A stretch of 44,931 nt of DNA from Mesoaciditoga sp. (GTDB lineage Bacteria; Thermotogota; Thermotogae; Mesoaciditogales; Mesoaciditogaceae). Positions within the stretch are counted from its first letter, which is position 1. Every line of letters begins with the position of its first letter. The DNA is taken from positions 1 through 44,931 of the forward strand of contig WGFY01000026.1 in assembly GCA_015491995.1 (NCBI GenBank). Reading direction: 5' to 3'. Shown here in pieces: positions 30,714 to 39,932 of this stretch. The position numbers were made by a program, and so were the translations under genes. The notes beneath the pieces are model-generated. The model had not been told where the DNA came from. It did not search any database and saw nothing but the letters and a program-made list of their open reading frames with translations.

Positions 30714-31239
30714 ATTTTTCATAGCCATGGCGATAATAGCTGGGATTGGCTTTTCTTTTTATTTTATAAGTACGAACATGATAGATGGTATTTACGAAAA
30801 TGCCCTTTCAGCGGATAAAAATCTCCTTTCTATTGCTGGAATACCATCTTTGGCTGGTTTGTCTAAGGGTGTGGTTCAATCGAAGATCGACGAACAGATA
30901 CAAAGATATCACAGCGTTTTGAACTCTAAATCACGAATTTTGTCTTACATGAAAGATTTCATAGAAGGTGTGGGAAAATTTCACTCGACCATTCAAGCTG
31001 TAAACAGTGTGTACAAAAAAATAGGTGGAAGAGTTTCTCTTTCTTACTTGCATTACAAGACAAAAAGTGCTTCCACTTTGCAGATGATTCAATTTATTCC
31101 TGAAGGCGATAATGTATTGGATTTGGAGAAGATGCTCTTTAAAAAGCTCGGCTATAAAATCCAAATGAATAAAGTCCAAACCTCCAACTGGTACAAAACT
31201 TCCAGCGAATTCGTTATGATTTCAAAAGGTGAATTATGA
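30661..31239 (+). CDS. pilN: Type IV pilus assembly protein PilN, apparently starting at ATT
   Basis: PilN is a bitopic inner-membrane protein: a short cytoplasmic tail binds PilM and the periplasmic domain pairs with PilO. Reading from ATT at 30661 gives MIKINFYRKKVRKVRPF, matching the usual PilN tail (MIxINLLPxR), then a membrane helix (FFIAMAIIAGIGFSFYF) and a periplasmic coiled-coil plus globular domain to residue 192. GGGGGTGA (about 30647-30654) sits six bases before ATT. The first ordinary start codon, ATG at 30727, would remove the tail and cut into the helix. ATA at 30658 is a second candidate. The function is confident; the exact initiation codon is inferred. Confidence 0.8.
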   Translation: MIKINFYRKKVRKVRPFKFFIAMAIIAGIGFSFYFISTNMIDGIYENALSADKNLLSIAGIPSLAGLSKGVVQSKIDEQIQRYHSVLNSKSRILSYMKDFIEGVGKFHSTIQAVNSVYKKIGGRVSLSYLHYKTKSASTLQMIQFIPEGDNVLDLEKMLFKKLGYKIQMNKVQTSNWYKTSSEFVMISKGEL

Positions 31240-31706
31240 ACAGAAAATTTGTGATATTTACGATACTAATGGCAATTGGTCTTATGATATCCTTTGATTT
31301 TGTCACCTTGTTTCTTCAATCAGGGAAACTTGAGAAGATAACCAAATCGATTCAGAAGTTCGATACTCTTTACTCTGAAAGCTTTAGAATGAATCAACAA
31401 CTTTCAACTTATTCAAAAAGGATCGAACTCAGTGAAGTGTCTCCTTCGCATCTCAAAAATGAGCTCTTGAAATCGGCCCCTTCCGCGAAGTTCAGTGTAT
31501 CGAGAGATACTGTAAAGCTTGAAAAACCTGTGGAAATTGACGTTGTCAAATTGTTGAACACGCTTTTGAAGTACACGAACGTGAATGTGGTTGAAATGTC
31601 GATAAAATCGATGATGCCAGTTAAATATGTAGGATTTGCATACAAAGGCACGCTCAAAGAGCACGTTACATTAGAGAATCTTGTTGTAAAAATTTACGGA
31701 GGATGA
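31236..31706 (+). CDS. PilO-like type IV pilus protein
   Basis: This 156-residue protein has one N-terminal membrane helix (FVIFTILMAIGLMISFDFVTLF), a coiled-coil segment (about 30-65) and a small alpha/beta domain (80-155). This is the PilO/GspM architecture, and the position directly after pilN (ATGA overlap, with AAAGGTGA upstream) matches the pilMNO order. Sequence similarity to well-studied PilO is low, so the name rests on architecture and order. Confidence 0.65.
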   Translation: MNRKFVIFTILMAIGLMISFDFVTLFLQSGKLEKITKSIQKFDTLYSESFRMNQQLSTYSKRIELSEVSPSHLKNELLKSAPSAKFSVSRDTVKLEKPVEIDVVKLLNTLLKYTNVNVVEMSIKSMMPVKYVGFAYKGTLKEHVTLENLVVKIYGG

Positions 31707-31707
31707 T

Positions 31708-32223
31708 ATGAAGAACAAGGCTGTTGTAGCAATACTTTTGATGGTTATAGTGGGGATGTTCTTGTGGGTTGGATACGTACTCTTTTTCCCTAAAACAACG
31801 ATGAACCGTAACGAATCACTTGGCACTCCATCTTTTCAAGTTGAAGCCGTACTTTCAAAGAAAGTTGTTATGGATCATATGAATCCTCTGAAAATTGAAG
31901 TAGATCCGTTTACACCGTTAGTTGTGAAGTTAAGCCAAGAGGATCTTGTCAATCTTTTGGAAGTTTCTTTATCGGATTCCAGCTTTGATAAAAATTTGAG
32001 ATACTTGAGTGGTGTTAAGGGGTATGGAGTGAACATGGTGACACTCTCTTTTGAAGGAAAGAAATCAACATTTGATTTCGGAAAAGCGAATACACGTTTT
32101 TCATGGGATGGAAAGAATTACGTGGTGGTGTACTTCAAACCAGAATTTGAAAGTGCTGTGATCATGGAACTTTCAAATGGAAAATTGTACACCGTTACAC
32201 CGCAAGGACTTATAATTAAGTGA
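31708..32223 (+). CDS. Pilus operon membrane-anchored protein in the PilP position
   Basis: This 171-residue protein has an N-terminal membrane helix (VVAILLMVIVGMFLWVGYVLFF), a linker, and a beta-rich C-terminal domain (about 70-171) ending SNGKLYTVTPQGLIIK. It lies between pilO-like and the secretin, where pilP (linking PilN/PilO to the secretin) is normally found, but it lacks the lipobox cysteine of PilP; the membrane helix makes it more like GspC. Family not recognised by sequence; role inferred from position. It ends overlapping a GTG just before the secretin. Confidence 0.6.
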   Translation: MKNKAVVAILLMVIVGMFLWVGYVLFFPKTTMNRNESLGTPSFQVEAVLSKKVVMDHMNPLKIEVDPFTPLVVKLSQEDLVNLLEVSLSDSSFDKNLRYLSGVKGYGVNMVTLSFEGKKSTFDFGKANTRFSWDGKNYVVVYFKPEFESAVIMELSNGKLYTVTPQGLIIK

Positions 32224-32240
32224 GTGGAGGGCGAGAAAAA

Positions 32241-35200
32241 ATGAGAAGAATTTTTATTTTTACCGCTTTAGTGCTAATTTCTTTTGCCGTTTTGGGGGCA
32301 ACACTTCAAAATTTGACTTTTTCGGCAACACAAGGTTTGTTTCAAGCCGAACTTGTTTTTGATTCATTTCCTTCTTACAGTTTAAAGAGCGTGCTTGGAA
32401 ATTCTCCCACTCTTACTTTTCAAGGCGAAGTGTCGCCAAAGGTTTCTAAAGAGATAGAATGGGGACCTGCAAAAGCCACCATCTCTTCCACTTCAAACCA
32501 AACAAAAGTCGAATTCAACTTTCCATTCATGGTTAGCGCTTTTGTTGGAGAAAAACTGAAGAAAGCAAACACTCGTACACTTGTCGTAAGCTTTGTAACA
32601 CTTGGCATTTCCCAGAGCTTGGCTTTAACTGGGACGGCTACAAAGATAAGCATAGATTTTTCCGGAGAGAAAGGCTCCACTCTTGGCCTTGCTATAAAGT
32701 ACCTTGCGCGCCTTTTGAAGAGAAATCTTGTTATAGATCCTCAAAGCGCTAAAAAACCCGTTAACATAACCCTTTCTGATGTAACGCCGTCTGAAGCTTT
32801 CTACGATGTTTTGATATCGTCACCAGGTATTGGATATGCTGTTCTTCCAGACGGGACGTATTACATAGCCGAGGCAAATTCGCTGGTAAAAGATCTCGGA
32901 AAGCTTGGTGTTGGAACGTACAACAACATCGTAAGCTTTTACGATCTGTCAACGACGAACGTTTCTTCTTCAACTTTTAATTCGCTTGTCGATAACCTAT
33001 TTGGAAATAACAGAGTCGTTGGTTACATCGGTTCTTACGCCATCGTCAAAGCTACAGATGAACAACAAAAAACCATTAAAAGCTTGATGAGTTTTCTCAA
33101 GGAGAGTGAAAGTTTTAAAACCGTGAAATGGTCTAATTTTGAAGCGGAGGCAGAACTCCAAAGGCTTGTGAACGAAATGTACCCTGAGGTGAAAATGATG
33201 TATTTGAAGAGTTTTTCATCGATAATCATGAGTGGGAACAAAATGGATTTGGAGAAAGCATCTGAAATTATTTCAAAATATTCTGAGATCCTTTCACATA
33301 GTGGTCCTAAAATATCCGTAACGTTCAACGTCCCTGTTCAAAATGTTCCCGCTTTCTTGCAATTTTCAAAAAAATTCTCGGCGGTAACATCATATGGTTC
33401 TCCATCGCAAAACGCATCAAATGCGATTTACATCGTTAATGGACCACAAAAACAGATGCAAGCGTTCGAAAAAACTGTAAAACTCATTGCCAGCACTCTT
33501 ACAACTGTAAAATCCAAGCCGTTACACTTCAACTTCGTTACATGGACAGATGAGAACTCAGTCGAAGATCTCCTTAAGATGATAAACATAATGTATTCAG
33601 ATGTGAAATCTGTTTACTTTCCATCGTTTGGACAAATACTCTTTTACGGTCAAAACAACAACGATGTCGATGATGCGGTGAATTTTGTTAAAAATAGAAA
33701 ACCTCTTCAAACTGTTGGAGTTAAAAAAACGACGATAACGGTGAAAATTTCATCGAAAAACCTCTCAACCGTAAACGCTTTCTTGAAAAGCGAATTTCCA
33801 ACGCTCTTCGGGACCGGCACTCTTGTAGGCACATCTGGAGTCGTTCCATATGTGGTGAGCGGTCCTGCCACAGATGTGAGCGCGTTTGTGAATTCGTTGA
33901 AAAATTCTGACCTTATCGTTGGCAAAACTCCAACGAAGATATCTAAAATAAGTGAGACAGTTTTTCTCAAGGAAGTACCATGGTCAGATGAAAAAAGCGC
34001 AGATGATATGCTGAATTTGCTGAAAATAAAATATCAAAACTTGAATGCAGAGTATCTAAAATCCCTTAAAGAGTTTGCGATTTACGGCTTAAACTCGGCG
34101 ATGATAGATGCCGCTTCAACTTTCATAACATCGCACTTGAAAATTCATGAATATGTAAAGGCTTTACCGATAACAACTGTTGTAAAGGTAGATGTCAACA
34201 ACTTCGAAACGGTTAAATCCATGGTGAACTCGAGAAACTTAACGTTCTATGGCCCTACAAAAGTTTCAACTGAATCAACCACACTTTTAATAGGAATTTC
34301 GGGCGTCGCATCTCAAGTGGAAGATATTGTGAATCTTATGAAAACAAGCGGCCTTGTGAAAACCCCGTCACCGATTGCCACTTCTTTAACGGTATCCACC
34401 ACACGTGTGCAAGTGGTCGTCGTGCGCGATGAGAAGATAAGCTGCGATGTGAAAGATTATCCACTTTCTTCTTTGATTCAAAGAGTTTACATGGCATTTG
34501 ATAAAAACGTCGTATTTACATCCCAATCACTTCCTGATGTGACTGTTAAGCTTTCAAAAGTAGGGCTTGATCAATTCAAGTACGCCTTATCAAATGCATA
34601 TGGTTTGAATTTTTCTGGAACTTCGCTTGTCATTGTGGAAAACAACAACACCGGTATAACAAAAGTTTACAAGACTAACGATAACATCGACAAGATAAAA
34701 TCAATGGTGGAGTTTATAGGGGCAAAAGCCTTCATAGTTCCGAATACGGGAATGATAGTTGTAAGTGGACTGTCCCCGGCGAAAGCAAAAGAATTGGACG
34801 ACATGGTAGCACCTCTCCTCGTTTCAAGAAAAGATGTCAATATAGAGGCTAAAATCGTGGACGTGAGTGGGAACAACAACTTGAGTAAAAAGTTTAAAAC
34901 CACCCTTATGACTCCGCAATTGATCTTCGACAACAATTTGAGCTTGAACTTCAATCTCTTAAACGCTTCGAACCTTCCCAAATTTTTGTCAAATTTGGGT
35001 GATCAAATCGTTTCTTCCAAAGCAAGTGTGAGTGCCGATCTTTCACAGACAAGTGGAAGCGCTTCTATTCTTTCATCACCGACGTTGACAACCCAAAGTG
35101 GAATCTCAGCCAACATATTGGTAGGCTCGAAATACCCCTACATGGTTACAACGACGGTAAATGGTCAGCAACAGCAGCAATTGAAATTTTTGGATACAGG

Positions 35201-35525
35201 CATACAGCTTACCATTTTGCCATTTGCCCTTCCGAATGGTCAAATTTCTTTAACCATCACAATTGAAGTAAGTGATGCTGATTGGGGGCATGCGGTGAAT
35301 GGAATTCCCGCGGTCAACACGCGTACCGCTTCAATGAAAGTCGTGATATCCAACGGTCAAACGATCATGATAGGAGGACTGACAAAACATTCCAGATCAC
35401 AAAATGTTACAAAAGTGCCGTTTCTTGGGAATTTACCTTTTATAGGTCAATTTTTCAGATCGACAAGCTTCCAGGATTCGACGTCAAATTTGGACATATT
35501 CATAACGGCAAAAGTGGAGGGATGA
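32241..35525 (+). CDS. pilQ: Type IV pilus secretin (PilQ-like) with triplicated internal module
   Basis: The secretin forms the outer-membrane gate through which the pilus passes. The 1094 residues contain a signal peptide (IFIFTALVLISFAVLGA), an AMIN-like beta domain (25-140), a STN/N0-like domain (about 150-215), then three tandem copies of a two-part module (about 293-705), a further N-domain region (about 720-865), and the C-terminal secretin barrel (870-1094) with SSPTLTTQSG, the NTRTASMKVV strand and IMIGGL near the end. The ATG at 32241 follows GGAGGGCGAG; the GTG at 32220 is upstream of that site. Most PilQ proteins are 700-900 residues, so the module repeat explains the extra size. 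Confidence 0.9.
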   Translation: MRRIFIFTALVLISFAVLGATLQNLTFSATQGLFQAELVFDSFPSYSLKSVLGNSPTLTFQGEVSPKVSKEIEWGPAKATISSTSNQTKVEFNFPFMVSAFVGEKLKKANTRTLVVSFVTLGISQSLALTGTATKISIDFSGEKGSTLGLAIKYLARLLKRNLVIDPQSAKKPVNITLSDVTPSEAFYDVLISSPGIGYAVLPDGTYYIAEANSLVKDLGKLGVGTYNNIVSFYDLSTTNVSSSTFNSLVDNLFGNNRVVGYIGSYAIVKATDEQQKTIKSLMSFLKESESFKTVKWSNFEAEAELQRLVNEMYPEVKMMYLKSFSSIIMSGNKMDLEKASEIISKYSEILSHSGPKISVTFNVPVQNVPAFLQFSKKFSAVTSYGSPSQNASNAIYIVNGPQKQMQAFEKTVKLIASTLTTVKSKPLHFNFVTWTDENSVEDLLKMINIMYSDVKSVYFPSFGQILFYGQNNNDVDDAVNFVKNRKPLQTVGVKKTTITVKISSKNLSTVNAFLKSEFPTLFGTGTLVGTSGVVPYVVSGPATDVSAFVNSLKNSDLIVGKTPTKISKISETVFLKEVPWSDEKSADDMLNLLKIKYQNLNAEYLKSLKEFAIYGLNSAMIDAASTFITSHLKIHEYVKALPITTVVKVDVNNFETVKSMVNSRNLTFYGPTKVSTESTTLLIGISGVASQVEDIVNLMKTSGLVKTPSPIATSLTVSTTRVQVVVVRDEKISCDVKDYPLSSLIQRVYMAFDKNVVFTSQSLPDVTVKLSKVGLDQFKYALSNAYGLNFSGTSLVIVENNNTGITKVYKTNDNIDKIKSMVEFIGAKAFIVPNTGMIVVSGLSPAKAKELDDMVAPLLVSRKDVNIEAKIVDVSGNNNLSKKFKTTLMTPQLIFDNNLSLNFNLLNASNLPKFLSNLGDQIVSSKASVSADLSQTSGSASILSSPTLTTQSGISANILVGSKYPYMVTTTVNGQQQQQLKFLDTGIQLTILPFALPNGQISLTITIEVSDADWGHAVNGIPAVNTRTASMKVVISNGQTIMIGGLTKHSRSQNVTKVPFLGNLPFIGQFFRSTSFQDSTSNLDIFITAKVEG
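33117..34350 (+). repeat. Threefold internal repeat in the secretin gene
   Basis: Three copies of an A-B unit, about 136-148 codons each. A units begin near 33117, 33525 and 33960 and share V-x-W(T/S)D/NFE, a Y-x2-V/L, a following Y-x-K/P-S, and a G before an alanine-rich helix. B units begin near 33306, 33726 and 34170 and share a beta-rich start, F/V-x3-S and a SGP/NGP/SGV turn. Copies are diverged at protein level and are not visible as DNA repeats, so the duplication is old. Confidence 0.65.
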
Positions 35526-35526
35526 C

Positions 35527-36351
35527 ATGGAAAGAAAACCCGTGGCCGCCGGGAGTTTTTATCCATCAGATCCTGAAGAGTTGAGAGATTACATAAGAGA
35601 ACTTTTTCTCTGTAAAAGAGGACCGGGTTTTTTGCCAGATCCGAATGGATTCCAAAAAAATGTTGGGCTTATAGTACCGCATGCTGGCTACGTTTACTCT
35701 GGCGCAACGGCATGCCATGCGTATATGGAAGCATCAAATTTCGGAAAGCCTGATTTGGTGGTTATCCTTGGGCCAAATCATACAGGTCTTGGAAAAGCGA
35801 TATCAATTTGGCCAATGGGAGCATGGATAACCCCATTGGGGAAAGTTAAAGTGGATGAGGAAGTTTCCAATTCATTGTCCAGGGAATTTCCAAGTGTATC
35901 TCTTGATTATGAAGGCCATCTTATGGAACATTCCATTGAAGTTCAAATACCGTTCTTGCAATTCACACTTGGAACGGGATTTAAAATACTTCCCGTTTGT
36001 TTGGGAGACCAAAGAAAAGAAGTCATGTTTAAGTTATCCAAAGCACTTGGTAATAGTCTTAAAAACAGAAGGTTTTGGATGGTTTCATCGACAGATCTTA
36101 ATCATTATGAAAATCATGAAACAACGCTTTTTAAAGATAAAATGGTTATCGACGCCATAGTTAATGGAAATGTCGACGATCTTTACGATAGGATATCTCA
36201 AAATCATATTACGATGTGTGGCTATGGAGCCGTGGCAGTACAAATGTACATGAATATAGGCAACGTGCAACTTTTATCTCATTCAACCAGTGGAGAAGTT
36301 TCAAGAGATTACGAGCAAGAGGTGGGCTATATGGCGGCGTGTACTTGTTAA
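35527..36351 (+). CDS. MEMO-family protein (AmmeMemoRadiSam system protein B)
   Basis: This 274-residue protein is related to the dioxygenase-like fold of human MEMO1. It begins RKPVAAGSFYPSDPEELRD and shows IVPHAGYVYSG and GPNHTG (His ligands), HSIEVQIPFLQ, STDLNHYE, and MCGYGAV, whose Cys completes the His-His-Cys metal set in the family. In many prokaryotes it occurs with AMMECR1 and a radical SAM protein; neither is adjacent here. It starts one base after the secretin stop and ends overlapping comF, so it is part of the same transcript. Biochemical role unknown. Confidence 0.9.
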   Translation: MERKPVAAGSFYPSDPEELRDYIRELFLCKRGPGFLPDPNGFQKNVGLIVPHAGYVYSGATACHAYMEASNFGKPDLVVILGPNHTGLGKAISIWPMGAWITPLGKVKVDEEVSNSLSREFPSVSLDYEGHLMEHSIEVQIPFLQFTLGTGFKILPVCLGDQRKEVMFKLSKALGNSLKNRRFWMVSSTDLNHYENHETTLFKDKMVIDAIVNGNVDDLYDRISQNHITMCGYGAVAVQMYMNIGNVQLLSHSTSGEVSRDYEQEVGYMAACTC

Positions 36352-37016
36352 GCGATGTTTCGAATGCTTTGGACATATTTTTTCCAAGATTTTGTCCTTC
36401 TTGTGGCAAAAAATTGCAAGACGAACAGATGATTTGCAGCGATTGTCTGTCAAGCATAGAACAAATATCCTCTAAAGCGGAAGTGATTTCTAAAAACGGA
36501 TGGTTTTTCAATGAAATGTTTTACCGTGCTCCGTACAAAAGTAGAGTAGGGAGCGTTGTGCGCACTTACAAATACACACCTCATCCTTTATTAGGGGATT
36601 TTTTGGCATATCTTTTTTTGGAGGTTTTTAATCGATTTTCTCCGCCACCTAATTCTTATCTGACTTATGTCCCGATAACTTTTAAATCTCTTAAAGAAAA
36701 AGGATTCGATCATATGAAAAGAATATCCCGACTTCTTTCAAAAAAGTCAGGAATACCATCTTTGAAGTTACTTGAGGTTATCAAGCAAAGAGATCATCAA
36801 GTAGGCTTATCCACAACAAAAAGAAGATCAAACGTTGTGAATAAATACGGAGTTTTAAAAGAAGAACTTTACAAAACATCCGGTACGATAGTTCTCATAG
36901 ACGATGTTTTCACCACAGGCGCAAGTGTGAACGAATGTTCAAAGATGCTGAGAAGATGTGGGGCTTCTAAGGTGTGTGTTTACACTCTGGCAAAAGTTCA
37001 AACGAAAAAAAATTGA
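36339..37016 (+). CDS. comF: ComF-family phosphoribosyltransferase-like protein
   Basis: ComF proteins are needed for DNA uptake during natural transformation, probably acting with the ComFA helicase on the inner side of the membrane. About 225 residues: an N-terminal zinc finger (CPSCGKK and CSDC, about residues 20-40), a middle region with KGFDHMKRIS, and the PRPP-binding loop VLIDDVFTTGAS. The start is uncertain: GTG at 36339 or TTG at 36345, both inside the end of the Memo gene; no in-frame ATG is available there. Placement behind the pilus operon supports a competence role. Confidence 0.88.
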   Translation: MYLLSDVSNALDIFFPRFCPSCGKKLQDEQMICSDCLSSIEQISSKAEVISKNGWFFNEMFYRAPYKSRVGSVVRTYKYTPHPLLGDFLAYLFLEVFNRFSPPPNSYLTYVPITFKSLKEKGFDHMKRISRLLSKKSGIPSLKLLEVIKQRDHQVGLSTTKRRSNVVNKYGVLKEELYKTSGTIVLIDDVFTTGASVNECSKMLRRCGASKVCVYTLAKVQTKKN

Positions 37017-37058
37017 AGAACGATCATACTCAAATCTTGAAGAGAGGTGGGATGATAG

Positions 37059-38039
37059 ATGAATGATTTTATGAAAGAAAAACTGAATCTTGGTCGCTTT
37101 CCAACTCCCATTGAACGTACGAAATGTGCTGAAGAATACGATGTGGAATTGTTCATAAAACGGGATGATCTTGACGAATTCATAGGTTCTGGAAACAAAG
37201 CGAGGAAATTGGAATATCTTTTGTACGATGCACAACGGCTTTCTTGTGACACGGTTTTAAGTGCGGGTGGTATGCAATCTAACCATTGCAGAGCCACTGC
37301 CTATTTTTCAAAGAGACTAGGAATGGATGTTGAGCTTTTTCTTTTTGGGGAACAAGAAGTGCAAGGTAATCTCCTCATTGACAAACTTCTTGGGGCAAGA
37401 ATACACCCTATCAGCCATGAAGAATACGAAAATGTCATGCAAATGATGAACGATAGGAAAAAAGAATTGGAGTCAACAGGGCGTAAAGTTTACGTCATTC
37501 CACCAGGTGGCTCTAATGCCATCGGCTTTCTTGGATATGCTTCAGCCGTTCGAGAAATTTCAAATTGGGAAGAAAAGCATACGAACTTTGATTATGTCAT
37601 CTCAGCAACGGGCACAGGTGGAACTATAGCCGGTCTTGAGATTGGGAAGAGTATGTACGATGAAAAATTCAAAGTGGTAGGAATAAATGTGACAAAGAGA
37701 TCTTCGAGTGATTTTAACAAGAAAATTTCTGAGGAATTGCAGAAATTCAACTTAAGGTATGAGGCTCATATAAAAGAAATTTTTCCAACGATAGTAGATG
37801 GCTATGTTGGTGAAGATTACGCGATACCATCATCTAAAGATTTTGATACCATAAGAGAATTGGCACTGAAAGATCAGATAGTATTAGATCCAGTTTACAC
37901 CGCAAAAGCCTTCAAGGGAATGTTATCCATGATCGATAAGGGAGAGATAAAGCACGGCTCTCAAATTCTTTTCATTCATACTGGGGGAACTTTTGGGCTG
38001 TTCGCTTTTGCCAGAGAAATAAGTAAATTTTTGAGGTGA
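37059..38039 (+). CDS. PLP-dependent D-cysteine desulfhydrase / ACC deaminase family enzyme
   Basis: This 326-residue fold-type II PLP enzyme has [23 protein letters not shown], with the PLP lysine in NKARK, and [12 protein letters not shown], the phosphate-binding and substrate loop. TGTGGT near residue 188 is the second phosphate loop. The family includes D-cysteine desulfhydrase, which releases H2S, pyruvate and ammonia, and ACC deaminase; the two cannot be separated here with certainty. Start ATG at 37059 with GAGGTGGGATGAT. It lies 3 bases before the threonine synthase region, perhaps in one amino-acid unit. Confidence 0.85.
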   Translation: MNDFMKEKLNLGRFPTPIERTKCAEEYDVELFIKRDDLDEFIGSGNKARKLEYLLYDAQRLSCDTVLSAGGMQSNHCRATAYFSKRLGMDVELFLFGEQEVQGNLLIDKLLGARIHPISHEEYENVMQMMNDRKKELESTGRKVYVIPPGGSNAIGFLGYASAVREISNWEEKHTNFDYVISATGTGGTIAGLEIGKSMYDEKFKVVGINVTKRSSSDFNKKISEELQKFNLRYEAHIKEIFPTIVDGYVGEDYAIPSSKDFDTIRELALKDQIVLDPVYTAKAFKGMLSMIDKGEIKHGSQILFIHTGGTFGLFAFAREISKFLR

Positions 38040-38041
38040 TG

Positions 38042-39085
38042 ATGTTGAGATTGATTGAAAAGTACCGTGAATTTCTACCGATGACGAATTCGACCCCTTT
38101 GATAAGCTTGGGCGAAGGATTTACCCCACTTATCAAGGCCGATAACATCGGAAAGACGCTTGGAATAGAGCTTTATTTGAAGTACGAGGGTACAAATCCT
38201 ACAGGATCTTTTAAGGACAGAGGAATGGTCATGGCCATCGCGAAAGCGATGGAAGGTGGAGCCGAAAATGTTATATGCGCTTCTACTGGAAACACGTCAG
38301 CTTCCGCGGCGGCATATGCGGCAGCTTTTAACTTAAAAGCCATCGTTGTCATACCAACAGGCAAAATAGCGCTTGGCAAGCTGGCACAAGCTATGATATA
38401 CGGTGCAAGAGTCGTTCAGGTAAACGGTAATTTCGATGATTGCTTAAAAATGGTTAGGAAAATCAGCGAAAATTACTCCGTGGTACTTGTGAACTCTTTG
38501 AATCCAAATCGTCTTGAAGGCCAAAAAACAGCCGCTTTTGAGATAGTGGATACTCTTGGTAAAGCTCCAGATTACCATTTTTTGCCTGTTGGAAATGCTG
38601 GAAACATAACGGCTTACTGGATGGGATACACACAATATCATAGATTTGGCAAAATTGAAAAGCTCCCCAAAATGATGGGTTTTCAGGCTGAAGGTGCTGC
38701 TCCAATAGTTCGAAAACATATGGTTGAGAACCCAGAAACCGTCGCGACGGCAATTCGCATAGGAAATCCAGCAAGCTGGGAAAAGGCCGTTAAGGCAAAG
38801 GATGAATCTAATGGAATGATAGATATGGTAAGCGATGAAGAAATTTTGGATGCTCAAAAACTCATAGCCTCGAAGGTGGGTGTGTTCTGTGAGCCTGCTT
38901 CTGCGGCTTCGGTTGCTGGAATCATAAAAATGTCGTCTAATGGATTTTTTAAAGGTGGAGAAAGGGTGGTTGCCACCTTGACCGGCAACGGCTTGAAGGA
39001 TCCCGATGTGGTTCTGGCAAGAGTTCCAAAGATATCGACGGTGCCTAACGATGTCGATTCGTTGATCAAAGAGATAGCACTTTGA
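38042..39085 (+). CDS. thrC: Threonine synthase
   Basis: ThrC is the PLP enzyme that converts O-phosphohomoserine to threonine, the last step of the pathway. About 347 residues: [23 protein letters not shown] at the N-terminus, [10 protein letters not shown] with the PLP lysine near residue 59, [16 protein letters not shown], and [12 protein letters not shown] (phosphate loop). The start lies in GAGGTGATGATGTTG; ATG 38042 is given, TTG 38045 fits the ribosome site slightly better. Its stop overlaps the thrB start, and together they make homoserine-to-threonine conversion. Confidence 0.94.
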   Translation: MLRLIEKYREFLPMTNSTPLISLGEGFTPLIKADNIGKTLGIELYLKYEGTNPTGSFKDRGMVMAIAKAMEGGAENVICASTGNTSASAAAYAAAFNLKAIVVIPTGKIALGKLAQAMIYGARVVQVNGNFDDCLKMVRKISENYSVVLVNSLNPNRLEGQKTAAFEIVDTLGKAPDYHFLPVGNAGNITAYWMGYTQYHRFGKIEKLPKMMGFQAEGAAPIVRKHMVENPETVATAIRIGNPASWEKAVKAKDESNGMIDMVSDEEILDAQKLIASKVGVFCEPASAASVAGIIKMSSNGFFKGGERVVATLTGNGLKDPDVVLARVPKISTVPNDVDSLIKEIAL

Positions 39086-39921
39086 GAAGCGTAACGATCT
39101 CCGCACCGGCGACGATTGCAAATCTTGGAAGTGGTTTTGATACGCTTGGAACTGCGGTGGAACTGAGAAATTTCGTTACGATTGAAGAAAGTGATCGCTT
39201 CGAAGTTGTAGAATCAGGCATTGTCGTCGCTGGTAAGGACATGGTATCAGAAGTTGTAAAGAATTTTCTCATAGAAAATGGATATCTTCCCAAAGTTAGA
39301 ATTTTAAAAACAAATTCCATTCCGATACGTAAAGGGCTTGGTTCGAGCTCAGCGGCCATAGTCTCAGCGTTGGGCGCCGCAATGAGTTTTTTAAATAGGT
39401 TAAACTTAGACAAGCTCTTTGAGATGGCCGTTAAAATCGAAGGACATCCGGATAACGTTGCTCCCGCTGTTTATGGAGGCTTAATGGTGAGTGCATCCCT
39501 TTCCCAGAGGGCTTTGTCTATACCTATTGGTGTTCCTTTCAACGAAATTACCGTCTTCATCCCACCCTTTGAAAATTCCACCGAAAAGGCGAGAGAAATT
39601 TTGCCAAAGGAAATTTCACTTTCCCAAGCGATCTTTAACCTTCAAAGGCTTGCGATCTTGATAGCTGGAGCTTGTCAAGGCAAAATTATAAAAGAAGGGT
39701 TTGAAGATGAATTACATCAATCAAAGCGCCTTTCATTGCATCAAAAAACAATGGATTTCTTTGAATATCTGAAGTGCAACACTCACAATCCCGTTTTCGT
39801 GTGTGGTTCTGGCCCATCGATAGGAGTGATAGGGAAAACGGATGTAAGAGAGCCGAATGGGTGGAAAAAGACCTTGCTTAAGATTTCAATAGATGGTTTG
39901 AAAGATGAAAAGGTGAATTAG
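39082..39921 (+). CDS. thrB: Homoserine kinase
   Basis: ThrB phosphorylates homoserine with ATP, supplying ThrC. This GHMP-family kinase of 279 residues has the N-terminal [17 protein letters not shown], the ATP loop [31 protein letters not shown], and [11 protein letters not shown] near the C-terminus. The start is TTG at 39082, overlapping the thrC stop (TTGA), which implies coupled translation. No hom or lysC gene is in the window. Confidence 0.95.
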   Translation: MRSVTISAPATIANLGSGFDTLGTAVELRNFVTIEESDRFEVVESGIVVAGKDMVSEVVKNFLIENGYLPKVRILKTNSIPIRKGLGSSSAAIVSALGAAMSFLNRLNLDKLFEMAVKIEGHPDNVAPAVYGGLMVSASLSQRALSIPIGVPFNEITVFIPPFENSTEKAREILPKEISLSQAIFNLQRLAILIAGACQGKIIKEGFEDELHQSKRLSLHQKTMDFFEYLKCNTHNPVFVCGSGPSIGVIGKTDVREPNGWKKTLLKISIDGLKDEKVN

Positions 39922-39932
39922 GAGGTAAAACG

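Noticed and set aside
33117-34350. Possible DNA tandem repeat or recombination hotspot in the secretin gene
   Set aside because: The copies resemble each other only in protein pattern; no long identical DNA repeats are seen.
37017-37058. Leader attenuator or T-box before the amino-acid genes
   Set aside because: The gap is only 42 bases and holds just a ribosome site; no alternative hairpins or Thr-rich leader peptide.
38444-39121. 225-codon open frame antisense to thrC-thrB
   Set aside because: No ribosome site or promoter, low-complexity shadow composition, and it lies exactly opposite a well-conserved enzyme.
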